This document shows positions 8,621-18,496 of a stretch of 39,816 nt of DNA, in pieces (position 1 is the first letter of the stretch; each line of letters starts with the position of its first letter). The notes under the pieces were generated by a model. It saw only the letters and a list, made by a program, of their open reading frames with translations. It was not told where the DNA came from and did not search any database. The position numbers and the translations under genes were made by a program. Source of the stretch: Pricia sp. GTDB lineage: Bacteria > Bacteroidota > Bacteroidia > Flavobacteriales > Flavobacteriaceae. Where the stretch lies: positions 1-39,816 of the forward strand of contig JAGXIC010000017.1 of assembly GCA_024635875.1 (NCBI GenBank), given 5' to 3'.

Positions 8621-11068
8621 TTACTCCGTCCGCAAACTTTTCACCGGATTTCTATTCGCCGTAGCAATCGTTCGTATGCTTATAATCACCAATGCAATTA
8701 ACAGCATGGCAACGCCGCTGAGCACAAAAACCCACCAGCTCAGTTCCGTTTTATAAGCGAAATCCTGTAGCCAATTGTCCATACCCCACCAAGCGATTGG
8801 TGCGGCAATAGCAAAGGCAATGCCGACGAGCATCAAAAATTCCTTGCAGAGCAGGAGGTTCAGTTGTGCCAAGGTTGCGCCCAATATTTTCCGGATTCCG
8901 ATTTCTTTTGTCCGGCGTTCAGTGGTGTGGATGACCAAGCCTAGAAGGCCCAGGCAGCTGATGGCTATGGCTAGACCGGTCGCCCATGCCAGTAGTACGG
9001 AAGTTTTTCGTTCTTGTTCATAGAATTGTTTGATGGTGTCGTCCATGAATTTGGGGGCGAATTCAAAGTCGGGATATGTGTTTTCCCAAGCCCTTTCCAA
9101 TTTGGCAATATTTTGCGTCCATTCGCCAGCCCTATCGGGGTCAAAAGAAAGATGCAGGGTGGTAAACTGCGAATACTCTTTCCGGTCCCAATCGCCTATC
9201 AGTGCCATAGGTTCGATTCCCGTTCGTAACGATCGTTGGTAAAAATCGTCCATCACACCTACAATGGGGTACGCATATTCTCCTTCGCCCAAAAGTTTGC
9301 CGACAGCTTCTTCCGGAGCTTCGAAACCTAATTGTTTCATAAAGGTCTTGTTGATGACGTATTCGCGTATGGTATCGTTCAAAGGAGTTCTGCCCGCCAA
9401 CAACTTTAATTTATAAAGTTTCAAATAGTTGGCATCGCCATAAAGCAATTGTAGATCGGAACGTATTTCCGTCTCCCCGTCCTTATACAAAACGGCCGAT
9501 GCATGTGTCCCTCCTGAAGCCGGGGGATTACCGCCTAAGGTAATTGCATTAATTTGCGGAATCGCTTTTATCTCTTCCATAAACCGAAGTTTTTTGTCCA
9601 TTGATCGGTCATGGTACGGGGTTCGTACATAGGCGATGGCGTCGGTCTCAAAACCCATGTTTTTGGTCATCAAAAAATTCAGCTGTTTGCCTACCAACAA
9701 GGTCGCAATGATAAAAATCTGGGCGACGGCAAACTGGAAAACGGTCAAATACTTTCGCAATGAGCCTTTATTATTTCCCGGTAGAATTTGATTTTTTAGG
9801 ACCGACACAGGTTTGAAATGGGAAAGTACCAAAGCAGGATAAAATCCGGATAAGAGGGTCAAAACCAATAATAGACCAATGACCAAAACGATAAGCACCG
9901 GATTTTTAAATATGCCGAAGCCAACCCCTTGGGGCATAAAGTCAACAAAAAATCGCAGTAACCAATGTGATAGCATAATCGACACGATGGCGGCAGCCAA
10001 AGTTAAAATCAAGGTCTCGCCTAGAAATTGGTAGATCAACTGTTTTCGTGAACTCCCCAAGGTTTTTCGGATACCGATTTCCTTGGCACGCTGAGTCGCC
10101 TGTGCGGTATTCAGGTTGATAAAATTGATGCAGCCCAAAAGTAGAAGGAACAAGGCCACGAACGCCAAACTGATTAGCACGGGCCTACTGGCCTGGACCC
10201 TACTGTAATCGTATGTTCCGTAATCGGGATTGAGATGTATATCGGACAAGGGCTGTAGATGGAAATTCTGTCCGTGTCCAAAACTGACCATCTCTTCATC
10301 TTGATGTTCTTTTGCCAATGCCGTCAACTGTTTTTGTAACGCAGTCACATCGGTATTTGGCTTCAGTTTTATAAATAATTGGGAGGCATTATTTGTACTT
10401 GACCAGCCATCGTCTCCCAACAAACCTTTAAGGCCATTGGTACCCAAGGTATTTACAGATATAAATTCCTCAAAAATAAGATCAGTCCGGTTTTTGAAGT
10501 TCTCTACAACACCGGTAACCGTTGTTGGTACCGAATCATTATAGATTAAAGTGCGACCAATTATTTCTCCGGAAGGTATATCGGGAAAATATATATGTGC
10601 CCTATTCTCGGTCAAAACCACCTCGTTGGGATGGGCCAGGGCACTTTTTTCATCTCCGGCTACCCAATTGTATTCAAATATTTGAAAATGGCCGATGGTC
10701 GAATAGATGACATTTTCGGGTTCCATAAAAACCTTATCGGTTTCTTTGTTCTCCACTTTATAAGGCGGATTCGTAAAAAAGGGACTTACGGTTTCAACAT
10801 TCGGCGCCTTTTCTTTTAGGGCCTGTGCCAAAGGTACGGTAATGCCCGAATTGCTAAAGTTTCCTTGTGGCGATGAGAATTGGGTAACAACCCGATAGAC
10901 CCGCTCTCCATCTTTATGGAACGTATCAAAGGTCAAATCATAATATATCATCGCCCCTATGACAAAGGCAGCACTCAGCCCTATCGAAAGCCCGATGATG
11001 TTAATCAGGGAAAACGCCTTGTTCTTCCAGATGTTTCGGAAGGCGATTTTTAGATAGTTTCTCAACAT
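8621..11068 (-). CDS. ABC transporter permease, double FtsX (permease 2)
   Basis: MLRNYLKIAFRNIWKNKAFSLINIIGLSIG; RAKEIGIRKTLGSS and RTKEIGIRKILGAT; C-terminus NPVKSLRTE. Confidence 0.92.
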   Translation of the reverse strand: MLRNYLKIAFRNIWKNKAFSLINIIGLSIGLSAAFVIGAMIYYDLTFDTFHKDGERVYRVVTQFSSPQGNFSNSGITVPLAQALKEKAPNVETVSPFFTNPPYKVENKETDKVFMEPENVIYSTIGHFQIFEYNWVAGDEKSALAHPNEVVLTENRAHIYFPDIPSGEIIGRTLIYNDSVPTTVTGVVENFKNRTDLIFEEFISVNTLGTNGLKGLLGDDGWSSTNNASQLFIKLKPNTDVTALQKQLTALAKEHQDEEMVSFGHGQNFHLQPLSDIHLNPDYGTYDYSRVQASRPVLISLAFVALFLLLLGCINFINLNTAQATQRAKEIGIRKTLGSSRKQLIYQFLGETLILTLAAAIVSIMLSHWLLRFFVDFMPQGVGFGIFKNPVLIVLVIGLLLVLTLLSGFYPALVLSHFKPVSVLKNQILPGNNKGSLRKYLTVFQFAVAQIFIIATLLVGKQLNFLMTKNMGFETDAIAYVRTPYHDRSMDKKLRFMEEIKAIPQINAITLGGNPPASGGTHASAVLYKDGETEIRSDLQLLYGDANYLKLYKLKLLAGRTPLNDTIREYVINKTFMKQLGFEAPEEAVGKLLGEGEYAYPIVGVMDDFYQRSLRTGIEPMALIGDWDRKEYSQFTTLHLSFDPDRAGEWTQNIAKLERAWENTYPDFEFAPKFMDDTIKQFYEQERKTSVLLAWATGLAIAISCLGLLGLVIHTTERRTKEIGIRKILGATLAQLNLLLCKEFLMLVGIAFAIAAPIAWWGMDNWLQDFAYKTELSWWVFVLSGVAMLLIALVIISIRTIATANRNPVKSLRTE

Positions 11069-11184
11069 GGTTCTCTTCTTTGTTGTAGTGCTCCCATGGC
11101 TTTCAGGGTCGTTCTGACGTTTTTGGGAGCCCCTACGCTATAGCTAACGTAAGGAATTTATGGGATTGAAGCCGTTACTCCAAA

Positions 11185-11200
11185 ATCGATTTTCGTGCCA
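11185..11200 (-). promoter_or_regulatory. Putative sigma-54 promoter (TGGCACG-AAAA-TCGAT) for permease 2 operon
   Basis: Perfect -24 TGGCACG on the minus strand, weaker -12; same distance to palindromes as the tolC promoter. Confidence 0.6.
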
Positions 11201-11263
11201 CATATATAAATAACTATAGTTCAATGTCTTACAAATAAAAAAAGCATTCAAATCTCATCAAAA

Positions 11264-11302
11264 TGTAAAATATTTGGACAGTCGCTGTACAATATATGGA
11301 CA
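11264..11302. promoter_or_regulatory. Tandem 17-bp palindromes (putative enhancer/UAS): TGTAAAATATTTGGACA and TGTACAATATATGGACA
   Basis: Two TGTMMAATAWWTKKACA sites at 11264-11280 and 11286-11302, 22 bp apart, as at 29632-29670. Confidence 0.72.
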
Positions 11303-11394
11303 CTCCCTAACCTTTTGGTGCCGCTTAAGCGCACTAAAACCATCTAAGGTTTCCCTTTTAAAACCTTCGCCGTATCACTTCCGTAAATTTGGTT

Positions 11395-12342
11395 ATGAAT
11401 CGATGCTTCTTTTTGATGCTTTTTCTTCCGAGCTTTATTGTTGCACAAAAAATAGATCACATGGTCTCTTTTCGCGACCTCAACAGCGCTTCCTATTTTA
11501 GGATCAATTATGATAACGACTTTTTTTCCGCGACCGATAAGGACTATACGCAAGGCTACAACTTGGAACTGGTAGCTCCCTTTCTCAAAAAAAGCCCGCT
11601 CAACTTTCTTCCCTTTGCTCCAAAAGGAACTGTTTCCAAATATGGACTTTCTATTGAACATATTGGTTTTACGCCGCAACAGTATCAACTCCCGGACATC
11701 CAATTCGGCGACCGGCCGTTTGCCGCAGCGATCATGCTCAAAAGTTTTCGTGTGGCGACCGATACCGTTAAAAAATCTAGAATAACATCTTCATTGAGCA
11801 TCGGCCTGATTGGTCCCGGTGCCTTTGGCAGGGAAATGCAGGCGGGCATCCATAGGTGGACCGGTAACAAGGTGCCCTTGGGCTGGCGAAATCAGATCAA
11901 AAACGATGTGGTGCTCAACTTTCGGTTGGCCTATGAAAAACGGCTGTGGTCGTATACCGACCTCATGGCCCTTAACGCTGCGGCGAGCGCGCAGTTGGGA
12001 ACCTTGTTCAACCATGTGTCTGCAGGAATCAATACGGCGATAGGTCTTGTAAACCGCCCCTACACTAAAGATAAAAAAGGGTTTCGATTATACCTTTATA
12101 CACAGCCCACGGTAAAACTCATAGGGTATGACGCAACACTTCAAGGCGGTTTGTTCAATAGGGACAGCCCCTATACCATTTCCGTTAATACCGTGAAACG
12201 CCTTACCGGCCAATTTGATTATGGTCTTGTCATCCAGATCCGAACCTTGTACTTCGAATATACCCGTTCCCTTATCACCCGGGAATTTGACTCAGGACAA
12301 GCTTCCGCTTGGGGCGGGATAAACGTAGGATTTAGCTTTTAG
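11395..12342 (+). CDS. LpxR-family (DUF2219) outer-membrane lipid A deacylase-like protein
   Basis: Signal peptide; NDFFSATDKDYTQGYNLELV, FGDRPFAA, GLIGPGAFG motifs; ATG at 11395 preferred over TTG at 11389. Confidence 0.82.
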   Translation: MNRCFFLMLFLPSFIVAQKIDHMVSFRDLNSASYFRINYDNDFFSATDKDYTQGYNLELVAPFLKKSPLNFLPFAPKGTVSKYGLSIEHIGFTPQQYQLPDIQFGDRPFAAAIMLKSFRVATDTVKKSRITSSLSIGLIGPGAFGREMQAGIHRWTGNKVPLGWRNQIKNDVVLNFRLAYEKRLWSYTDLMALNAAASAQLGTLFNHVSAGINTAIGLVNRPYTKDKKGFRLYLYTQPTVKLIGYDATLQGGLFNRDSPYTISVNTVKRLTGQFDYGLVIQIRTLYFEYTRSLITREFDSGQASAWGGINVGFSF

Positions 12343-12495
12343 TGTTAAAATTAGTATTCAAAAATTTTAATTGATATGGCTATCCGTTTCGCTAAATCGC
12401 TTTTTTGTACAGCTTTGGTGTTTTAAAATCTTGAATTACATGGCCGATCACCAAAATTTTGCATCACAAACGAAATCAATGCGGTCTGCATTATC

Positions 12496-14928
12496 TTATT
12501 CCGAACCCAAGCTTGTTGCTGGATTCACTATTGCCGCCTTGACACTTTGATAACTTACTGTTAGTATGGCCACCCCGACCGCCAACAGGGCAGCGATTGC
12601 GAAAACACCCCATCCTATTTCCATTCGATAGGAAAAATCTTCGAGCCATTTGTTCATTATGTACCATCCAACGGGCAAGGCTATGGCTATAGCGATTGCG
12701 ACCAGTTTGAGAAAATCAGTGGTGAGCCTATATGTTATTTGACCAATACTGGCTCCCAGAACTTTGCGTATTCCGATTTCCTTGGTCCGTTTTTGGGCGT
12801 TGAAGGCGGCCAGACCGAAGAGACCTAGACACGCAATTAATATGGAGAGCATGGTAAAAACCATAAAGATTTTGCTCAACCGCTGCTCCGCTTCGTAGGT
12901 GGTATTAAAAGATTCTTCCATAAACCTATAACTGAAGGGCTGACCAGGGGCGATGTCGTTCCAAATATCTTCGATATCGACTATGGTAATCTTAAAATTA
13001 TCTGCTTTTAGTTTTACGGCCAAACTTCCCGTAGAAGGTTGCATAAAAAGGCCCAATGCACCGATATTTTTACGTAGGGTTTGATAATGAAAATTTTTAA
13101 CGACTCCTATCACGGTATAGAATACCTTTTCTTCGAGATCGGCATCCTCAGTAATCCGCATCCCCAAGGCTTCGTTAGGGGTAACGCCCATAACCGAGAG
13201 GGTAGCCTCGTTGATGATGACGGATGTTGAATCGGTGATGAAGCTCTTATCAAAATTTCGTCCGGCAATGAGTTGCATGTCAAGAGTAGATAGATAATCC
13301 GGATCAACACCCCATTCCTGCATCTGAATGGCGTGCTCCTGACTCATGGCCCCCTCCTCAAAGAAAGAACTGTCAGATCGGAACGAAGGCGTAGGGAGAA
13401 AACCGCTCATGGTCGCATTTTGCACCCCACCTAGTTTGACCACTTCTTCCTTAAAGGCCCCCGCCTTATCACCCGCTGCATAGGTATCGTTGATAAGAAC
13501 AATTTGATCTTTGGCATATCCAAGGTCCCGACCTTGGATAAATTGTAACTGCTGAAAAACGACTAGGGTGGCCACAATCAAAAAAACGGAAATAGCGAAT
13601 TGAAAGACCACTAGCGTATTTCGGATATTACCACCACCTGCTTTAGTTTGCCCACCGCCCTTTAGGGTTTTCACGGGCATAAAACGGGACATAACAAATG
13701 CAGGGTAACTTCCTGAAAAAAGTCCCAAAAATACGGTTGCTGATAACAAAATTATCCAAAACCAGGGGCTTGTAAACGGTATGGCAACGGACTTTCCGGA
13801 AAGGTCATTAAAAAATGGTAGAGCCACAATAGCGATGACTACGGCAAACACTAGTGAAAGAAACGAAATAAGGCCCGATTCCGTCAAGAATTGGCGTACC
13901 AAATCAGCCTTGTTGGACCCTAAAGTCTTCCGGATGCCGACCTCTTTGGCCCTTTTCAGGGAATGAGCCGTAGAAAGGTTCATAAAATTTACGCCTGCCA
14001 ACACTATTAAGAACAGACCGATAAACAAAAGAATATACACGTTTTGGATACTGCTGTTGGCACTGAGTTCCGTATTGCGGTTCGAATACAGGTGCATATC
14101 GGTCAGCGGCATGGTATGATACCGAATATAGTTGCCGGAAGCTGCAAAAGATTCGGCCGTCATCCCCGGAAAATATTCTTGTGCCCAAGGCAGCATGTAT
14201 TTTTCGAGCATATCCTGTAATTTTACTTCAAAGCGATCGATATTCGCACTAGGAATCAATTTGACGAACGTAAAAAAGTTGTTGCTGCCCCATAGGTTTT
14301 CCCGTGAGGCCGGATTGCCCGCCATGGCCATAAAAACCGTGTAATCCCTTAAAAAGGAATTCTCGGGAAGGTCGTCGATAACCCCATTTACGGTATAGGT
14401 ATCGGTATTGTTCAGCAAAAGGCTTTGTCCCATAGTATCTATGGCACCAAAATATTTTTCAGCAGCTGTTTTCGTAAGCACCAAGGTATTCGGTTCGGTC
14501 AGGGCAGTCTTGGCATCGCCCACAAGCAGACCGATGTCGAACATATCAAAAACAGTGGAATCGGCAAAGGTTACGTGCATTTCCTTCGTATTGGCATTAG
14601 TACCGGATTTTCGGATCAATATACTCCCAAGGTTACGAAACCTAACGGTGTTTTCCACTTCGGAATAATCCCGTTGCAAGGCCCCGGCCATGGGTGGGGC
14701 GGCCTCGGCGGAAAGGATTTCCGCACCGCCAAACTTGATATCGGTATCTATTCTGTAGATGCGGTCGGCATCAGCGAACATTTTGTCGAAGCTCAGCTCA
14801 TGGTAAATGTACAGTGAAATCAGCAGCCCCCCGGCCATTCCGATAGCTAATCCAAACGTATTCAGAAAGGTGAGGAAGGGTTGCTTTTTTAGGCTACGCC
14901 AGGCGATTTTTAGATGGTTCTTGAACAT
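12496..14928 (-). CDS. ABC transporter permease, double FtsX (permease 3)
   Basis: MFKNHLKIAWRSLKKQPFLTFLN; RAKEVGIRKTLGSN and RTKEIGIRKVLGAS. Confidence 0.92.
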   Translation of the reverse strand: MFKNHLKIAWRSLKKQPFLTFLNTFGLAIGMAGGLLISLYIYHELSFDKMFADADRIYRIDTDIKFGGAEILSAEAAPPMAGALQRDYSEVENTVRFRNLGSILIRKSGTNANTKEMHVTFADSTVFDMFDIGLLVGDAKTALTEPNTLVLTKTAAEKYFGAIDTMGQSLLLNNTDTYTVNGVIDDLPENSFLRDYTVFMAMAGNPASRENLWGSNNFFTFVKLIPSANIDRFEVKLQDMLEKYMLPWAQEYFPGMTAESFAASGNYIRYHTMPLTDMHLYSNRNTELSANSSIQNVYILLFIGLFLIVLAGVNFMNLSTAHSLKRAKEVGIRKTLGSNKADLVRQFLTESGLISFLSLVFAVVIAIVALPFFNDLSGKSVAIPFTSPWFWIILLSATVFLGLFSGSYPAFVMSRFMPVKTLKGGGQTKAGGGNIRNTLVVFQFAISVFLIVATLVVFQQLQFIQGRDLGYAKDQIVLINDTYAAGDKAGAFKEEVVKLGGVQNATMSGFLPTPSFRSDSSFFEEGAMSQEHAIQMQEWGVDPDYLSTLDMQLIAGRNFDKSFITDSTSVIINEATLSVMGVTPNEALGMRITEDADLEEKVFYTVIGVVKNFHYQTLRKNIGALGLFMQPSTGSLAVKLKADNFKITIVDIEDIWNDIAPGQPFSYRFMEESFNTTYEAEQRLSKIFMVFTMLSILIACLGLFGLAAFNAQKRTKEIGIRKVLGASIGQITYRLTTDFLKLVAIAIAIALPVGWYIMNKWLEDFSYRMEIGWGVFAIAALLAVGVAILTVSYQSVKAAIVNPATSLGSE

Positions 14929-14944
14929 AAGAATTCTTTATTTT

Positions 14945-14970
14945 GTCATTCCCGCGAAGGCGGGAATCTG
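14945..14970. repeat. REP-like palindrome GTCATTCCCGCGAAGGCGGGAATCTG
   Basis: ATTCCC-N8-GGGAAT inverted repeat 17 bp upstream of the permease 3 start. Confidence 0.8.
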
Positions 14971-15046
14971 TTTAATATTATTTAAAAATAATCTTATCCG
15001 CTATTCGTTTTTTTGATTGTTCGCATAATTCGAAAACTTGCCCCAG

Positions 15047-15175
15047 AGTCCCCTCCCCAACCCTCCCCGAGGGGAGGGAGCTCCTGCTTAGAATTAATTT
15101 GAAGTTCCGATTTATTTTCATTTTCAATACTAAAAAGGAGTTCTCCCCCCTACGGGGGGAGCTAGAGGGGGGACT
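15047..15175. repeat. GTCCCC-type intergenic element, copy 3
   Basis: AGTCCCCTCCCC...GAGGGGGGACT outer arms, internal CTCCCCCCTACGGGGGGAG hairpin; overlaps the stop codon of permease 4. Confidence 0.8.
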
Positions 15176-17591
15176 ACTCCGCCCTTAAACTCTTAAGAGG
15201 CTGAATCAACGCCGCACCGACCGATTGATAGCTTATGGTCAGAATGGCAATGCCTAAGGCAATACCGCCCGCTGCCAAGAATATTTCCCAGCCTATGTCG
15301 ATGCGATATGCGAAATCTTCCAACCATCTGCTCATCGCATACCAACCTATGGGTATGGCAAGGGCTATGGAAATCAGTATCAATTTCATAAAATCCAAAG
15401 TCAACAATTGATAAATACTCCTGAACGGCGCGCCAAGCACCAAACGGATGCTTATTTCCTTTTTACGCTGTTCGACCATAAAGGCGGACAGGGCAAAGAG
15501 GCCCAAGCAGGCGACAAAAATGGCGAACAGTGCAAAGCTGTTAAAAATGATGCCCATTCGCTGAACATCGGCATGCATTTGGGTAAACTCTCGGTCTAAA
15601 AAACTATAGTTGATGGATTGGTTCGGCACGTTTTTGTTCCAAATGGATGTGATGGATGCCAGGGCCTCGTTGATATTCCCTTTTTCCAGTTTTACGGATA
15701 CCGCTCCGATATCTTTACCTATGACCAAGGAAAGGGATGAAATATCCTCCTTCAATGATTTAAAGTGAAAGTCTTCGACAACACCGACTACGGTCAAAAT
15801 TTGGCCATTGTTGTCCAATTCTTTTCCTACTGGGTCGGTCAACACAAGTTCTTGCGCCATTTTGGAATTGATGATGATGGAATTGATGGAATCGGAAGCA
15901 AATTCCCTGGAGAAATCGCGACCTTCTTTCAGCTGAATGCCCAGAGTATTGATATAGTCGTAATCGACCCTCCAGATTTGGGCGGGAATACCCCTGCCCT
16001 CGTTGCCTTCATCGGCCCTTCTAAACGTATTACCGTTTCTACTGCCCCCATCGATTGGCAAATAATTTGTGGCGGTAACTTCTTTTACCTGAGGTAATTG
16101 CAAGAGCTGTTCCTTGAACGTGTCGGAACGGTTTCCCAAAACTCCCGTACCTTCGAGAACTACTACCTGCTCTTTATCATAGCCCAATTCCTTTTTTAGG
16201 ATAAAGTCCATTTGGCGGTAAATGATCAAGGTGCCAATAATCAATATCACCGAAGTGGTAAATTGAAAAATGACGAGGCCACTCCGAAGTTTTCCGCTTT
16301 TGCTTCCTACGCTAAGTTTACCTTTCAATACGTTGACAGGCCTAAATGCCGATAAATAGAATGCTGGATACAGTCCGGCAACAACGCCCACCATTACCGA
16401 AGAGACAAAGAGTATCGGCAAAAACCACCAAGCGGACCAAGGCATGACGATGGTTTTGCCCGCAATGGCATTGAACGAAGGCAGTAACCCCCAAGCCAAT
16501 AAAATACCCAGAACAAAGGAGATAAGGCTAAAAACGACGGATTCGGTCAGAAACTGGGCCACGAGATTTCGCTTAAAAGCACCCACGGTCTTTCTTAGGC
16601 CGACTTCCTTGGCCCTGTTGGCCGATTTTGCCGTAGAAAGATTGATAAAATTGATAACGGCTAAGAGCAAGACGAACCCAGCAATGGCGGCAAACAACCA
16701 AACGAACCGGATGTCGCCGTGTTGTAATCCATCCGCCATCCTAATATCAGTCCGCAAATGGATATCGGTCACTGGCTGCAACTTGTATTCAAAAGTTTTC
16801 AGCACCTCTATAAAATCCGGGCCGCGACCCCGTTCCAATTGTGCGGGAATCAAATATTTCTCTACGAGAGATTTCATTTTTTGTTCCAGTTGCAAAACAT
16901 TCGCATTCGGGTCGACCAAGATATAGGTAAAGTAGTTCTGGTTTGTCCAGCTCCCGCTGGGATCCTCAATAGGAAGTATAAAATCGAAGTCGAGATGCGA
17001 GTTCTTGGGGACATCTTTCATCACCCCCGTTACTTTAAACGGTTTTGAGGCGTCATTATCCAAGATAATGGTCTGCCCCAATGCATTTACGTTCTGAAAG
17101 TATTTGTCGGCCTTCGATTTAGAAATGACAATGCTTTGCGGATCGGTCAGCGCCGATTCCGGGTTGCCCTGCTCTAAGCCAATCTCTAGAATATCGAACG
17201 CCTCTTGGTCGGCAAGAATAAACCCATCCTCAAAAGTGTTCTGCGATTTCCCGGTCAAGCGCATTCCCCGCTTGCCGGCACCGAAAATCTCTATAGTATT
17301 TACTTTGCCCGCTTTAATTATTTCCGGGAAGTCGGTCTGGATGGCATCGGCAAAATGCAGTTGAAAATGCGTGCTTTTGAAAAGCTCGCCTTCGAACGTC
17401 CCTTGCATCACCACCCTGAATATTTGATCTTTGTTGGCGTAATGTTTGTCATAGCTGACCTCATTTCGAATGAACAGGGCTATTAAAAGGCAAGCAGTGA
17501 TACCCACGGCAAAACCACCGATTTTGATGGAGGTAAAGAGCTTATCTTTTCTGATGCTTCGCCAGGCGATTTTTAGATGGTTTTTGAACAT
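15174..17591 (-). CDS. ABC transporter permease, double FtsX (permease 4)
   Basis: MFKNHLKIAWRSIRKDKLFTSIKIGG; RAKEVGLRKTVGAF and RKKEISIRLVLGAP; QPLKSLRAE. Confidence 0.92.
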   Translation of the reverse strand: MFKNHLKIAWRSIRKDKLFTSIKIGGFAVGITACLLIALFIRNEVSYDKHYANKDQIFRVVMQGTFEGELFKSTHFQLHFADAIQTDFPEIIKAGKVNTIEIFGAGKRGMRLTGKSQNTFEDGFILADQEAFDILEIGLEQGNPESALTDPQSIVISKSKADKYFQNVNALGQTIILDNDASKPFKVTGVMKDVPKNSHLDFDFILPIEDPSGSWTNQNYFTYILVDPNANVLQLEQKMKSLVEKYLIPAQLERGRGPDFIEVLKTFEYKLQPVTDIHLRTDIRMADGLQHGDIRFVWLFAAIAGFVLLLAVINFINLSTAKSANRAKEVGLRKTVGAFKRNLVAQFLTESVVFSLISFVLGILLAWGLLPSFNAIAGKTIVMPWSAWWFLPILFVSSVMVGVVAGLYPAFYLSAFRPVNVLKGKLSVGSKSGKLRSGLVIFQFTTSVILIIGTLIIYRQMDFILKKELGYDKEQVVVLEGTGVLGNRSDTFKEQLLQLPQVKEVTATNYLPIDGGSRNGNTFRRADEGNEGRGIPAQIWRVDYDYINTLGIQLKEGRDFSREFASDSINSIIINSKMAQELVLTDPVGKELDNNGQILTVVGVVEDFHFKSLKEDISSLSLVIGKDIGAVSVKLEKGNINEALASITSIWNKNVPNQSINYSFLDREFTQMHADVQRMGIIFNSFALFAIFVACLGLFALSAFMVEQRKKEISIRLVLGAPFRSIYQLLTLDFMKLILISIALAIPIGWYAMSRWLEDFAYRIDIGWEIFLAAGGIALGIAILTISYQSVGAALIQPLKSLRAE

Positions 17592-17608
17592 AAATATCTA
17601 TTTTTGTT

Positions 17609-17655
17609 ATTCCCGAACCTCGACTCCGCTAAGAATAAACCCCGGCGGGAATCTG
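17609..17655. repeat. REP-like palindrome with extended loop (ATTCCCG...GGCGGGAATCTG)
   Basis: Same arms as 14945/20979, separated by an extra loop segment. Confidence 0.6.
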
Positions 17656-17674
17656 TTTCTTCTCTCTCTGAAAT

Positions 17675-18433
17675 TTACTGTATTTTACGAACTGTTGCCT
17701 CCCCTATAATTATACCTTTGTTGACCTTGGGATTTCCTTCATAAGTCACCGTGGCTTCTCCAAAAGCGGTAACTTTTAGGTCGTCAGTTACTTTCAGGCG
17801 ATAACTACCTTCTCCGTAGGCAATTATCTTGGCAGACTTACTGTCAACACCCAAGGTGTTGATCTTGGTTTCTCCATAAGCCGTAATCTTATGTCGCCCG
17901 ATGTTACCTTCTTGAATCTCTAGATAACTTGCACCGTAAATCGTGGTCTTTAAATGGCCAAGGTCGACTTTGTCGAGATATACTTGGGACGCACCATAAA
18001 TCGTCAAGTTGAACTTTGTAGCCTCCAACGCGCTTTTACATACAATTTTTTCCTCGCCGCGTAGGGAAAGTTCTTTCAGCTGTTTATAGGTCACGGTCGC
18101 CTTTACCACCGTTCCACTATAAATGGATTTCCGTTGTTCGTACCCGTTTTCGTTGGTTTTTTCACTTTTGGTCACATCCCTGGCACCATCGAGATAGATG
18201 CGAAGCGTCTTACCGTTGACCTCTATATTGATGTTATCTTCTGGTTCTGTACTACTTTCTACGGACACGCTTTCGGAATTATCCTGCTGGAAGACTACCT
18301 GTATGTGTGGACTTACGATGACCTTGTCGAAGGTATCGACATTTGTGGTCTTTATTTGGGCGAAACTGGTTTGGATGGCCGAGAAGGCTAATAGAATTGT
18401 GAAAATGGTTTTTGTATTTATTTTTCTTTTCAT
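17675..18433 (-). CDS. Head-GIN domain protein (DUF2807 family)
   Basis: Signal peptide and repetitive beta-solenoid pattern LTIYGASQVYLDKVDLGHLKTTIYGASYLEIQEGNIGRHKITAYGETKI. Confidence 0.82.
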   Translation of the reverse strand: MKRKINTKTIFTILLAFSAIQTSFAQIKTTNVDTFDKVIVSPHIQVVFQQDNSESVSVESSTEPEDNINIEVNGKTLRIYLDGARDVTKSEKTNENGYEQRKSIYSGTVVKATVTYKQLKELSLRGEEKIVCKSALEATKFNLTIYGASQVYLDKVDLGHLKTTIYGASYLEIQEGNIGRHKITAYGETKINTLGVDSKSAKIIAYGEGSYRLKVTDDLKVTAFGEATVTYEGNPKVNKGIIIGEATVRKIQ

Positions 18434-18496
18434 CGTTGTTGTTTTATGTTTTATCCGGTTAAAATCTTACTGATTTAATTGAACATTCTACCTCCG

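Noticed and set aside
11316-11331. TGGTGCCGCTTAAGCG upstream of the LpxR-like gene as a plus-strand sigma-54 promoter
   Set aside because: GG/GC spacing is right, but several conserved bases of -24 and -12 are wrong and the palindromes would be only 14 bp away, so it is too weak to call.
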